Part shown: positions 45,264-53,720 of the stretch, in pieces
Position numbering within the stretch: the stretch's first letter is position 1
Layout: every line of letters begins with the position of its first letter
Origin: Maribacter cobaltidurans
GTDB lineage: Bacteria > Bacteroidota > Bacteroidia > Flavobacteriales > Flavobacteriaceae
DNA: 64,000 bases
Assembly (NCBI RefSeq): GCF_002269385.1
Contig: NZ_CP022957.1
Coordinates: 1,793,001 to 1,857,000, forward strand
Direction: 5' to 3'
Notes under the pieces: model-generated
What the model was told of the DNA's origin: nothing
What the model saw: only the letters and a program-made list of their open reading frames with translations
Database searches by the model: none
Translations under genes and position numbers: made by a program

Positions 45264-46232
45264 ATGAGTTATTTAGAAGCAACACATGAACTATATAAGG
45301 AAGCAGCTTTAAAACCAGATGTAGGGCTTTGCTGTACCACTAATCCAATTTGGGAATTACCTGGTTTAAAAATCCCCAAAATCATGCAGGAAATGAACTA
45401 TGGTTGTGGAAGTACTGTTAACGCAAGGGACCTAGGCAACAACCCTAAAATACTCTATGTGGGTGTTGGCGGAGGTATGGAACTTTTACAGTTCTCTTAT
45501 TTTAATCGCCAAAACGGCGGAGTTGTAGGTATAGATGTGGTGGATGAAATGCTAAAGGCGAGCCGAAAAAATTTTAAAGAGGCCGAGAAACTGAACGATT
45601 GGTTCAAATCTGAATTCGTGGACCTCAAAAAAGGAGATGCCCTAAATCTTCCAGTGGAAGATAGCACTATAGATGTAGCCGCGCAGAACTGTCTTTTCAA
45701 TATTTTCAAGGAAGATGACCTTAAACAAGCTATCGAGGAAATGTACCGAGTTCTAAAACCACATGGGAAACTCGTAATGAGTGATCCTACCTGTGAACAA
45801 GAAATGACGGACACATTAAGAAATAATGACCGGTTAAGGGCTTTATGCCTTAGTGGGAGCCTTCCCATAAGAGAATATGTGAAAGCGCTGACCGATGTTG
45901 GTTTTGGAACCATAGAAATCAGGGCCAGAAAACCATACCGCATTCTGGATCCTAAAAATTATCCAACTGAAGAACTAATCTATATTGAATCCATTGAAGT
46001 CGCGGCAATAAAGGATCCCATGCCAGAGGACGGACCGTGTGTGTTTACAGGAAAGTCTGCTATATATTATGGTGATGAAGATTATTTCGATGACAAAAAA
46101 GGGCACGTGCTGCTCAAAAACCAGCCTCTTTCCGTTTGTGATAAAACTGCAGGGGCTTTACAATCCCTACAGAGGGAAGATATCTTTATTAGCGAATCTA
46201 CATACCATTATGATGGGGGCGGATGTTGCTAA
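45264..46232 (+). CDS. arsM: Arsenite S-adenosylmethionine methyltransferase ArsM
   Basis: It methylates As(III) in the cytoplasm with SAM as donor. The 322-aa class I methyltransferase has motif I YVGVGGGMELLQF (about 65-77), acidic motif II VGIDVVDEML and motif III-IV GDALNLPVEDSTIDVAAQN. Candidate arsenic-binding cysteines are Cys48 (NYGCG), aligning with the first ArsM site, and Cys195 (ALCLSGSLP), aligning with the second. Extra pairs are Cys23-24 (GLCCTT) and the terminal Cys321-322 (GGGCC), as in arsenosugar-cluster ArsM proteins. It follows arsS by 23 bases. No arsR, arsC, arsB or acr3 is in the window. Confidence 0.94.
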   Translation: MSYLEATHELYKEAALKPDVGLCCTTNPIWELPGLKIPKIMQEMNYGCGSTVNARDLGNNPKILYVGVGGGMELLQFSYFNRQNGGVVGIDVVDEMLKASRKNFKEAEKLNDWFKSEFVDLKKGDALNLPVEDSTIDVAAQNCLFNIFKEDDLKQAIEEMYRVLKPHGKLVMSDPTCEQEMTDTLRNNDRLRALCLSGSLPIREYVKALTDVGFGTIEIRARKPYRILDPKNYPTEELIYIESIEVAAIKDPMPEDGPCVFTGKSAIYYGDEDYFDDKKGHVLLKNQPLSVCDKTAGALQSLQREDIFISESTYHYDGGGCC

Positions 46233-46467
46233 ATTGAAACACTACAATTCTGGCATACATAAAAACTATCGCTTTTAGTAGGTTTATATTTCTATTAATA
46301 TGGCCTGAAAACCTATATGATTAGGGTTTTTGTATGTCATACATCCTCAAAAATGTACACCTAAACCGACCACCCAGTTTGTTTTCCAATTCCATAATTA
46401 GGTAGTACACCGATATTTTGAACGTTCACCGATTTTTTACTTCATGATAACCAAAGAATCGAATTTC

Positions 46468-46480
46468 ACCGAGCATCGGT
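46468..46480. promoter_or_regulatory. Inverted repeat ACCGA-GCA-TCGGT before the tetR gene
   Basis: A perfect 5-base-arm inverted repeat 50 bases before the regulator's ATG. It is overlapped by a direct TCGG repeat (TCGGTCGGT). Candidate autoregulatory operator. Confidence 0.45.
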
Positions 46481-46494
46481 CGGTTCTTTGTATA

Positions 46495-46506
46495 GACCAA
46501 ACGGTC
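46495..46506. promoter_or_regulatory. GACC-AAAC-GGTC palindrome before the tetR gene
   Basis: Perfect 4-base arms with a 4-base spacer, 23 bases before the start codon. The core matches the sites at 24249 and, more loosely, at 35935. Binding here could block transcription of the regulator gene. Confidence 0.45.
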
Positions 46507-46529
46507 AGATTAACCCAAATCTTGAAATC

Positions 46530-47147
46530 ATGGATAAAAACTTAAAACGCATGGCTACCATGCACCGTATGCAGACCACTGGCTTGGAACTATTCTATAG
46601 TAATGGTTATTATAACACCAGTGTTGATGATATCTTAAAAAAACTCTCGCTTTCCAAAGGTGCCTTTTATTATCATTTTGAATCCAAGGAGGATTTCTTC
46701 ATTCAAATCATTCAAAATTTATTGGCCAGAAAAATATATAGCGTATTAATTGAGCCTATAGAAGGCCATGACGATCCTCTTAAACAAATTCAGGATTGCT
46801 TTGATGATGCATTAGAAACTGCTGTTCACAATGAAATGGATTTTGGTTGTGTCCTCAATAATTTCCTGACTGAATTCCGTGGAAAGGACGAAAAAATCAT
46901 GAAACATCTATGTGATATATTTTCCATTTGGGAAGTTAACCTAGTTTCAACCTTGCAAAAAGGAAAGTTCAATGGCTATGTGGATCGCCATGTAGATTGT
47001 GAAGCCGCAGCCACTTTTTTAATAAGCTCTTATTTTGGTGTTCGAACATTGATGGTGGGTGCTGCCCCTAGCGCCAGGAAATACAGATTTATGAGTCAAT
47101 TGAGAATGTACCTTAAATCGTTGGAGCCAAAAACGGTAGCTGTATAG
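46530..47147 (+). CDS. TetR/AcrR-family transcriptional regulator
   Basis: A 205-aa repressor-type protein. The frame is open from 46488, but the ATG at 46530 (MDKNLKRMATMHRMQTTG) starts just before the first helix, downstream of two palindromes. The N-terminal HTH is clear (GYYNTSVDDILKKLSLSKGA then FYYHFESKEDFF). The ligand-binding C-terminal part contains Cys in FGCVLNNF, HLCDIF and VDCEAA. It follows arsM on the same strand after a 297-base gap and probably controls this cluster. That would be unusual, since arsenic genes normally use ArsR. Whether it senses arsenicals, perhaps through its cysteines, is inference. Confidence 0.92.
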   Translation: MDKNLKRMATMHRMQTTGLELFYSNGYYNTSVDDILKKLSLSKGAFYYHFESKEDFFIQIIQNLLARKIYSVLIEPIEGHDDPLKQIQDCFDDALETAVHNEMDFGCVLNNFLTEFRGKDEKIMKHLCDIFSIWEVNLVSTLQKGKFNGYVDRHVDCEAAATFLISSYFGVRTLMVGAAPSARKYRFMSQLRMYLKSLEPKTVAV

Positions 47148-47151
47148 CAAC

Positions 47152-48192
47152 TTAGAGTAATTCCTTTATTTTATCGTAAATCGTTTGTGGCGAAATGGTT
47201 TCCATAGCTTTATCATAACCCGGCGGAAACTTATTTCCGTAAACCGATGTTGGAATTAGGGGGAACCTCTCCCTATCGGATAAAATTTGATTTGAATCGC
47301 TTTGCCCAAAAGGTGTGAATCCCGCAAAGGGATGGGTAATGCCCCACAAGGTAATTACGGGAACGCCATACATGGCGGCCAAATGACCATTTCCACTATC
47401 CATGGAAATCATTAAACGCAAGTTGCTAATTACCCTTAGCTCCTCCTGAAAAGTAAGTTTCCCTGCTGCCGATATACAGTTGCTGAATGTATTCTCCCAC
47501 TGTTCCAGAATTTCAGTTTCTTTTTTACCTCCACCAAAGAGAATAATCCGTGAATTATCCAAATTATTCAATTCGACCAATAATTTTTCCATTTGATGCT
47601 GTGGATATACTTTCCCCTGAAATGCCGCAAACGGAGCAATGCCAATAATTTTTTTGCTGATAGGAAATAGTTCCTTAGAAACTTCCGTAGTTATTTTTTG
47701 TTTTCCTAGAACGTGATGCTTGTTTACGTCAAAGCTAAGGCCAAGATGCTCAAAAACCATTTTATATCGCAAATACATAGGTGTTAACGGCCTTAGTGCC
47801 TTCAGTTTTCCCGAAGTAAGTTCCCTTTTTTCTTTTCTACCCTTATCCATCTGTTCAACCGGTATAGCATATAGCCTAAAAAAGAGTTTTAGAATATTAC
47901 TGCGTAGCACATTGTGAAGATCGGCCACGGCATCAATTTCCAAGGTCCTCATTTGCCTAAATAGCTTCCAAAGACCAAAAATACCTTTATGTTCACCCCT
48001 AACGTCTGCCGTGAGCACCTTTACATTTGGAATTTCGGATACAATAGGGGCAAAAAAAGGTTTGGTAAGAAAAGTGATCTTTAGATTTGGATGCTCTTGG
48101 GTCAATGCAAGTAGCACAGGAACCGTCATGGCCACATCTCCCATGGCCGATAGCCTGATAACCAATACATGCTTTATTTTATTTTTGGCCAC
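47152..48192 (-). CDS. Glycosyltransferase family 9 (heptosyltransferase-like)
   Basis: A 346-aa GT-B enzyme of lipopolysaccharide core synthesis on the cytoplasmic membrane face. The start VLVIRLSAMGDVAMTVPVLL (about 9-28) and the donor motif SMDSGNGHLAAMYGVPVITL with WGITHPFAGFTP (about 255-290) are characteristic of ADP-heptose:LPS transferases. The sugar could differ in flavobacteria. Its first bases overlap the end of the DUF4254 gene by 14, so it belongs to that minus-strand operon. It faces the tetR gene tail to tail with a 4-base gap, so any terminators must lie inside coding sequence. Confidence 0.93.
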   Translation of the reverse strand: MAKNKIKHVLVIRLSAMGDVAMTVPVLLALTQEHPNLKITFLTKPFFAPIVSEIPNVKVLTADVRGEHKGIFGLWKLFRQMRTLEIDAVADLHNVLRSNILKLFFRLYAIPVEQMDKGRKEKRELTSGKLKALRPLTPMYLRYKMVFEHLGLSFDVNKHHVLGKQKITTEVSKELFPISKKIIGIAPFAAFQGKVYPQHQMEKLLVELNNLDNSRIILFGGGKKETEILEQWENTFSNCISAAGKLTFQEELRVISNLRLMISMDSGNGHLAAMYGVPVITLWGITHPFAGFTPFGQSDSNQILSDRERFPLIPTSVYGNKFPPGYDKAMETISPQTIYDKIKELL

Positions 48193-48799
48193 GTAAGATG
48201 GGATTTAGTTCCTCATCGTTGTACATCTTCATTTGCTTGTACACTTTCATGTATTTGTTGCCTTCCTCTATATCTTTCAACAATTGGTCAATGGCCGTGG
48301 AAAGATCTCTGCGCTGCTCCAAAAGAATGTCCAATTTGTCCTGACACTTTTTTAGATGTTCTTGGGATGCATCCTCCCGGTTCACCTCCTCCTGCATGTG
48401 GTAAATTTTCAAGGCGAGAATAGAAAGTCGGTCAATCGCCCAGGCAGGGCTTTCCGTGTTGATAGTGGCATTCTTCTTAATTTCTACCGATTGGTATTTA
48501 TTCAAAAAATAACCATCAATATACTCTACCAAATCAGTTCGATCCTGATTACTCGCGTCGATTTTACGCTTTAAATCCAACGCTGCTTCTGGCTCGATAT
48601 TTGGATCCCTTATAATATCTTCATAATGCCATTGAACAGTATCTATCCAATTCTTCCTATACAACAAATGTGCAATATCGTCCTTGGGATAAGGATTTTT
48701 AAACTCTTGATATACATCATCCTTTTGATGATATTTCTCAATACTTTCCCCAAAAACCTTAAACGCGAAATCACTGAACATACATAACGTTTTGTGCAA
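48179..48799 (-). CDS. DUF4254-family protein
   Basis: A soluble, highly helical 206-aa protein without signal peptide. Recognisable DUF4254 segments are DDIAHLLYRKNWIDTVQWHY, the EDIIRDPN motif, NTESPAWAIDRLSILALKIY and LLEQRRDLSTAIDQLLKDI. Function unknown. In Bacteroidota the family recurs beside GT9 heptosyltransferase genes, as here (14-base overlap with it; 12 bases after DUF6427), which hints at a role in LPS core assembly. I would not go beyond that. Confidence 0.88.
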   Translation of the reverse strand: MHKTLCMFSDFAFKVFGESIEKYHQKDDVYQEFKNPYPKDDIAHLLYRKNWIDTVQWHYEDIIRDPNIEPEAALDLKRKIDASNQDRTDLVEYIDGYFLNKYQSVEIKKNATINTESPAWAIDRLSILALKIYHMQEEVNREDASQEHLKKCQDKLDILLEQRRDLSTAIDQLLKDIEEGNKYMKVYKQMKMYNDEELNPILRGQK

Positions 48800-48811
48800 A
48801 GATACCTTATA

Positions 48812-49750
48812 TCAGGAAATCAAGAGTCTTCCGAAAAAAATTGATATCGGAACCAAAATACATGCTATTAAAAGTATCTCCCGAAATTTCTCCTTTTTAA
48901 TGGATTGCACATAATTTGTTGCGAGAATTGCCGAAGGGAAAAAGATAATAATCAAAGAATTACTATCCTTGGAAACCACCAATAGGTTTAACAACAGCCC
49001 CAATGCAAATATTAAAACCACCAAACGGATCATAATTATTCTGCCCACACCGGATTTTCCAAGTTTAACGAAAGCCCAAACAATTAGGAAAGCGTTCAAA
49101 ATTAAAAAAATCACAATTTTTAAACTTGAGGTCAGTTGTACCGTGAGCAACGTTTCAAAATCTGCCTGAAACGTGTAATGCTTCCAAATCCAATCCACTG
49201 CGTTAAAAACAGATAGAAACCCTATGAGTATAAGTATAAAACATATTGAGGAGGATAGTATAACAAGCCAGTTTCTCAAATTTTTTGGTTCATAAATTAA
49301 AATCGCAAAAACTACAAGGGCCATAAATAAAATGCCCCAATCATAAAAAAGGCTGGCTACCAGTATCCATAAACTTGCATCAAAAATCTTTAACTTGATA
49401 TTTTTAAGTGATTTAATGCTGAGGATACGTCTAACGGCGAGGAGTACAAAAAATGAACATAATATGGATTTGGAATCACCTAATGTATCCGGAAAGGCCA
49501 TTAAAAATAAAGTGAAAAAGAGAATGACGTAGGAATTATTTTTAGAGAGTTTATTACGTTTAACTATAAAATCCATTATAAAAACGCTGAACAATAGTAC
49601 CGCCAATACAACGATTTCCTCGAAAATATTTAAGTCCTCCAAACCTCGGCCCAAAATAAAAACGTTGGCTATGGAATAAAGAAAAAAGATAAAACTTAAG
49701 AGTATGACAAAATTTACCGGTTTTGTTTTGCCAAAAATGCTTGAAATCAT
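48812..49750 (-). CDS. DUF6427-family membrane protein
   Basis: A 312-aa protein with about nine hydrophobic helices (for example FVILLSFIFFLYSIANVFI, WLVILSSSICFILILIGFL, IMIRLVVLIFALGLLLNLL). The start MISSIFGKTKPVNF is typical of what I recall as the DUF6427 family of Flavobacteriia. No catalytic motif is visible. It starts the DUF6427-DUF4254-GT9 minus-strand run and is divergent from DUF6341, whose -33-like element overlaps its first codons. Envelope or LPS-related by neighbourhood only. Confidence 0.82.
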   Translation of the reverse strand: MISSIFGKTKPVNFVILLSFIFFLYSIANVFILGRGLEDLNIFEEIVVLAVLLFSVFIMDFIVKRNKLSKNNSYVILFFTLFLMAFPDTLGDSKSILCSFFVLLAVRRILSIKSLKNIKLKIFDASLWILVASLFYDWGILFMALVVFAILIYEPKNLRNWLVILSSSICFILILIGFLSVFNAVDWIWKHYTFQADFETLLTVQLTSSLKIVIFLILNAFLIVWAFVKLGKSGVGRIIMIRLVVLIFALGLLLNLLVVSKDSNSLIIIFFPSAILATNYVQSIKKEKFREILLIACILVPISIFFGRLLIS

Positions 49751-49762
49751 GTATGATTTTTA

Positions 49763-49770
49763 TACTTTTG
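49763..49770 (+). promoter_or_regulatory. Candidate promoter of the DUF6341 gene
   Basis: TACTTTTG is an exact TANNTTTG match, 21 bases before the ATG. A CTTG (49740-49743) lies 19 bases farther upstream, inside the start of the divergent DUF6427 gene. Confidence 0.55.
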
Positions 49771-49791
49771 CCCTGTAAATATAGGAATAAG

Positions 49792-50013
49792 ATGAAGTCA
49801 TTTTTTTATGGTATCGAGGATTTGTTCGTCAATGTACTTTTTGCGCCATTGGATGCACTAAGATTTACGGAAAGTTGGGCATTATCCAATATCTTGAACT
49901 GGATTTTTATGTTGATCGGTTTTGTTGCATTCGTTTATTGGATGCTTGAGCTGAAGAAGTTCAACGACAAGGGCGAAGAAGATAAGTCCATTTCTTCCCA
50001 CTCCTATTTATAG
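49792..50013 (+). CDS. Small membrane protein, DUF6341-like
   Basis: A 73-aa protein. The frame is open from 49723, but MKSFFYGIEDLFVNVLFAPL at 49792, right behind a consensus -7 box, is the family-like start. It has an amphipathic N-terminus, one strong helix (ILNWIFMLIGFVAFVYWM, about 37-54) and a charged tail (ELKKFNDKGEEDKS). It resembles the DUF6341 family of flavobacteria (from memory). Function unknown. It ends before a 23-bp-arm terminator shared with purD. Confidence 0.82.
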   Translation: MKSFFYGIEDLFVNVLFAPLDALRFTESWALSNILNWIFMLIGFVAFVYWMLELKKFNDKGEEDKSISSHSYL

Positions 50014-50027
50014 GATTCTTTCAAGTA

Positions 50028-50077
50028 AAATAAAAAGCGTCATAGAACTTATTAAAGTTCTATGACGCTTTTTATTT
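50028..50077. terminator. Bidirectional terminator between DUF6341 and purD
   Basis: Arms 50028-50050 and 50055-50077 are perfectly complementary over 23 bases around ATTA. The GC-rich centre (AGCGTCATAGAACTT) is flanked by A/T runs on both sides, so it can stop transcription from either direction. The last two bases overlap the purD stop codon. Confidence 0.95.
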
Positions 50078-51347
50078 ATAAGTCAAAACCTATATCCTTA
50101 CGATAATTCATTCCCTCAAATTTTAGTTTTTCGATGCTTTTGTAGGACGTTTTCAGCGCATCCTTGAAATTCTCGCCATAGGAAGTTATGGCCATAACCC
50201 TTCCCCCGTTGGTAACCACTTTGTTGTCCTTTAAGGTAGTTCCCGCATGAAAAACTATGGAGTCTCCAATATCCCCTATACCTGATATTTCCTTTCCCTT
50301 TTCGTAGGCCCCGGGATACCCTCCCGATACCGTCATTACGGTTGTGGCCGAACGGTCATCTATTTTCAGTTCCACTTCATTCAATCTGCCACTGGCCACG
50401 GCATTCATCAACTCAACAAAATCATTCTGAACCCTTGGTAAAACGACCTCAGTTTCAGGATCTCCCATGCGGACATTATACTCGATAACCTTGGGTTCAT
50501 CCCCAACCTTGATCAATCCAATAAAAATAAATCCCTTGTAAGGCAGGTCATCCTTTTTAAGGCCCTCTACAGTAGGTTTTACAATTTGGTCGTGTATCTT
50601 ATCCATAAAAACTTTATCGGCGAAAGGAACAGGCGAAATGGCCCCCATGCCTCCAGTATTAAGACCGGTATCCGCCTCCCCTATTCTTTTATAATCCTTG
50701 GCCGTGGGCAACACCTTAAAGTTAGTTCCGTCAGTAAGTACAAAAACACTCAATTCAATACCATCCAAAAACTCCTCAATGACGACGGTCGTACTGGCGT
50801 TTCCGAACTTCTCGTCCACCAACATGGATTTTAACTCTGACTTTGCTTCATTCAGGTCCTTAAGAATGACCACACCCTTGCCAGCCGCTAGACCATCTGC
50901 TTTCAACACATATGGAGGTTCCAGACTATCTAAAAATTCGTATCCAGCATTTAAGGTATCGGCAGTAAAGCTTTGGTATTTGGCAGTTGGAATATTATGT
51001 CGTATCATGAATTCCTTTGCAAATTCCTTACTTCCTTCCAAGGTAGCTGCCTCTTTTTGAGGACCTATAACTGGAATTTCCTTTAAATCGGAATCGTTCA
51101 AAAAGAAGTCATGTACACCATTCACAAGTGGATCCTCCGGACCTACAATAACCATTTCGATATTCTTTTCCAGCACAACTTTTTTGATGTTATCAAAATC
51201 GTTTACGCCAATTGGTATATTTTCTCCCAATTCAGAAGTTCCGGCATTTCCAGGTGCTATATAAAGCTTGCTCAACTTATTACTTTGGGACAATTTCCAG
51301 GCAAACGCATGCTCGCGACCTCCTGATCCGAGAATTAATATGTTCAT
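50076..51347 (-). CDS. purD: Phosphoribosylamine-glycine ligase
   Basis: The second step of purine synthesis: 5-phosphoribosylamine + glycine + ATP to GAR. The 423-aa ATP-grasp enzyme has ILILGSGGREHAFAWKL at the N-terminus, APGNAGT, GPEDPLVNG, the ATP-grasp loop PYVLKADGLAAGKGVVIL and the family signature NVRMGDPETE (about 289-298). It has its own -7 box and terminator and is adjacent to, but probably not co-transcribed with, the polysaccharide genes upstream. Confidence 0.98.
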   Translation of the reverse strand: MNILILGSGGREHAFAWKLSQSNKLSKLYIAPGNAGTSELGENIPIGVNDFDNIKKVVLEKNIEMVIVGPEDPLVNGVHDFFLNDSDLKEIPVIGPQKEAATLEGSKEFAKEFMIRHNIPTAKYQSFTADTLNAGYEFLDSLEPPYVLKADGLAAGKGVVILKDLNEAKSELKSMLVDEKFGNASTTVVIEEFLDGIELSVFVLTDGTNFKVLPTAKDYKRIGEADTGLNTGGMGAISPVPFADKVFMDKIHDQIVKPTVEGLKKDDLPYKGFIFIGLIKVGDEPKVIEYNVRMGDPETEVVLPRVQNDFVELMNAVASGRLNEVELKIDDRSATTVMTVSGGYPGAYEKGKEISGIGDIGDSIVFHAGTTLKDNKVVTNGGRVMAITSYGENFKDALKTSYKSIEKLKFEGMNYRKDIGFDL

Positions 51348-51361
51348 AATACTGATTTTGG

Positions 51362-51369
51362 CAAAAATA
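51362..51369 (-). promoter_or_regulatory. Candidate -7 box for purD
   Basis: The minus strand reads TATTTTTG, an exact TANNTTTG match, 14 bases before the ATG. It supports a transcript separate from the polysaccharide genes. Confidence 0.45.
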
Positions 51370-51389
51370 AGCTTTGAAGGGCAATTAAA

Positions 51390-52367
51390 CTACCTGGAAG
51401 AAAAATCCCGATGCTCCTTTTTCTGTAACTCCTCTGGAGAGAGCGATTTAAAATAATCATATACGATTTTTAAGCCTTCTGAACGACTTACTTTTGGTTC
51501 CCATCCTAAAATCTCCCTTGCTTTTGTAATATCCGGTTGGCGTTGTGAGGGGTCATCCTTAGGTAACGGCTTATAAATTATTTTTTGATTGGTTCCCGTA
51601 AGTGCAATTATTTCCTCCGCAAACTCCTTTATGGTCGTTTCATGTGGATTTCCAATATTAATGGGTTCCGCATAATCACTAAATAACAATCGGTATATAC
51701 CTTCAACCTGGTCGTCGATGTAGCAAAATGAACGAGTTTGGGATCCATCCCCAAACACGGTTAAATCTTCCCCTCTCAACGCTTGCCCCATAAAAGCAGG
51801 AACAACCCGACCATCATTAAGTCGCATTCTAGAACCATAGGTATTAAAGATCCTAACAATACGGGTTTCCAAACCATGATGTCTGTGATATGCCATGGTT
51901 ATAGATTCCATAAAACGTTTTGCCTCATCGTAGACACCACGAGGTCCAACAGGACTCACATTTCCGTAGTATTCCTCATTTTGAGGATGCACTAGAGGGT
52001 CGCCATAAACTTCTGAAGTGGAGGCTACTAAAATCCTAGCATTCTTTTCTTTGGCCAAACCCAGTAAATTCAACGTACCTAGAGAACCTACCTTCAGCGT
52101 TTTGATAGGAATCTTAAGGTAATCAATAGGACTTGCCGGGGAAGCAAAATGTAGTATGTAATCCAGCTTCCCTGAAACATGGACAAACTTGGTTACATCA
52201 TGATGGTGAAACTCAAAATTCTCCAATGGAAATAGATGAGTAATATTATCTAAATCCCCTGTAATAAGATTATCCATCCCAATGACATAAAACCCCTCCG
52301 TGATAAAACGGTCACATAAGTGAGACCCTAAAAATCCAGCAGCACCTGTTATTAAAATTTTTTTCAT
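51390..52367 (-). CDS. UDP-glucuronate decarboxylase (UDP-xylose synthase), SDR family
   Basis: It converts UDP-glucuronate to UDP-xylose with bound NAD+. The 325-aa extended SDR has the Rossmann motif [16 protein letters not shown] (about 5-20), the active-site YDEAK (Tyr and Lys), [14 protein letters not shown] and [20 protein letters not shown], which is highly typical of UXS enzymes. Only one base separates it from the initiating transferase gene. It supplies xylose, or a pentose derived from it, to the surface glycan encoded upstream. The closely related dTDP-glucose dehydratases are less likely given the [11 protein letters not shown] stretch. Confidence 0.92.
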   Translation of the reverse strand: MKKILITGAAGFLGSHLCDRFITEGFYVIGMDNLITGDLDNITHLFPLENFEFHHHDVTKFVHVSGKLDYILHFASPASPIDYLKIPIKTLKVGSLGTLNLLGLAKEKNARILVASTSEVYGDPLVHPQNEEYYGNVSPVGPRGVYDEAKRFMESITMAYHRHHGLETRIVRIFNTYGSRMRLNDGRVVPAFMGQALRGEDLTVFGDGSQTRSFCYIDDQVEGIYRLLFSDYAEPINIGNPHETTIKEFAEEIIALTGTNQKIIYKPLPKDDPSQRQPDITKAREILGWEPKVSRSEGLKIVYDYFKSLSPEELQKKEHRDFSSR

Positions 52368-53720
52368 TTAATACGCTTTTTCCTCTCCTTTAAAGGCATT
52401 TATCACCGTTTGGACTATGATTTTGATATCTAGAAAAAAGGACCAGTTCTCAACATAAAAAATATCAAACTTTATTCTATTCTGAATATCACTATCCTTT
52501 TCTATTTCACCCCTATAGCCCCTTATTTGTGCCAATCCGGTTATTCCTGGCTTTACGAAGTGCCTTAACATGTATTTATCAACCCTATTTGCATATTCAT
52601 CCGTATGCTTTATCATATGGGGTCTCGGCCCCACCACGGACATATTACCAAATAATACATTATAAAATTGAGGCAATTCATCTATACTGGTTTTTCTAAT
52701 GAACTTTCCAATTTTGGTTACCCGCATATCATTCTTTGCAGCTTGTTTATCATCAGAATCATTATTCACTGCCATCGATCTAAATTTAAAACATTGAAAT
52801 TCCTTGTTATCGAAGCCAGTCCTTTTTTGTATAAAAAAAACAGGCCCCTTGGATTCCAATCTTATCAATAAGGCCAATAAAGGTCCAAACCAAATTAGAA
52901 TGCCGAAAATAACAAATAAGGAAAATATGATGTCAAAGGATCTTTTTACGAAGGCATTTAGGGTATTATGTAATGGAATATCCCTTAATGATAAAATGGG
53001 CAAATAATCGTAATATTCAAATTTCAATTTTTTTGCGAAAATGTTCTTGTTGTCTGGTAGGAATTTTAAGGTTTTTAAATTATTGTCTGCAAAATCAACA
53101 AAGGAAGCAATTTCATCATTTTTTAGTTCTGAAACTGAACAGTATATTTCATCAATACCATTGTTTACTATATATCTGAAACAAGTAACCAAATCAAAAT
53201 TTTGGTCCTTGGTAGAAAATTGCCTTCTAAACCTATATCCGTACTCCTTCCTGTCTTCGAACACCTGTATCAACTGATTTGCCTTCTTACTTTTTCCAAT
53301 GACCACAACGTTCCTGATATTTCCCCTCCATAGGCTCCTATACTGCATCAAAAGAATATAGTTCAGAAATTTTAGGATAAAGACACCCGCAAATACCAAC
53401 AAGAAATATTTTCCTAATGCCAACCTGCTCATTAAAGGTTGCTTAAAAAAGCCTATATAGGCGTATAATACCAAAAAAAAGAAAACGAACTGAGTGAATA
53501 GCTTCCTTAAGATTACGACAACCTTTGAATACCGATGTACTTCATAAAATTCATTTTTAAAGGAAATAATAATCCAAGAAATAGATATATAACTATGAAA
53601 TAGCCAAGGGTTTTGAAAATTTATGGGAAGAAAATAGGTTGATAGATTAACCACCAATAAATCCATAAAATAGGATAGCGGTGTTATAAGTCCCGAGTAT
53701 CTACCTTGTTTTAAAAGCAT
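52368..53720 (-). CDS. Initiating sugar-phosphate transferase (polyprenyl glycosylphosphotransferase)
   Basis: It starts repeat-unit synthesis by moving a hexose-1-phosphate to undecaprenyl phosphate. The 450-aa PHPT-type protein has four or so N-terminal helices, a CoA-binding-like central domain (VVVIGKSKKANQLIQVF), a fifth hydrophobic hairpin (SLFVIFGILIWFGPLLALLI) and the C-terminal catalytic domain. That domain carries GPVFFIQKRTGFDNKEFQCF, KFRSM, SIDELPQFYNVL and SVVGPRPHM. The sugar (glucose or galactose type) is not determined. It directly abuts the PssE-like gene. Confidence 0.94.
   Translation of the reverse strand: MLLKQGRYSGLITPLSYFMDLLVVNLSTYFLPINFQNPWLFHSYISISWIIISFKNEFYEVHRYSKVVVILRKLFTQFVFFFLVLYAYIGFFKQPLMSRLALGKYFLLVFAGVFILKFLNYILLMQYRSLWRGNIRNVVVIGKSKKANQLIQVFEDRKEYGYRFRRQFSTKDQNFDLVTCFRYIVNNGIDEIYCSVSELKNDEIASFVDFADNNLKTLKFLPDNKNIFAKKLKFEYYDYLPILSLRDIPLHNTLNAFVKRSFDIIFSLFVIFGILIWFGPLLALLIRLESKGPVFFIQKRTGFDNKEFQCFKFRSMAVNNDSDDKQAAKNDMRVTKIGKFIRKTSIDELPQFYNVLFGNMSVVGPRPHMIKHTDEYANRVDKYMLRHFVKPGITGLAQIRGYRGEIEKDSDIQNRIKFDIFYVENWSFFLDIKIIVQTVINAFKGEEKAY

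Noticed and set aside
45497..45943. 148-codon antisense frame in arsM
   Set aside because: Shadow of arsM; low-complexity Ser/Leu-rich translation.
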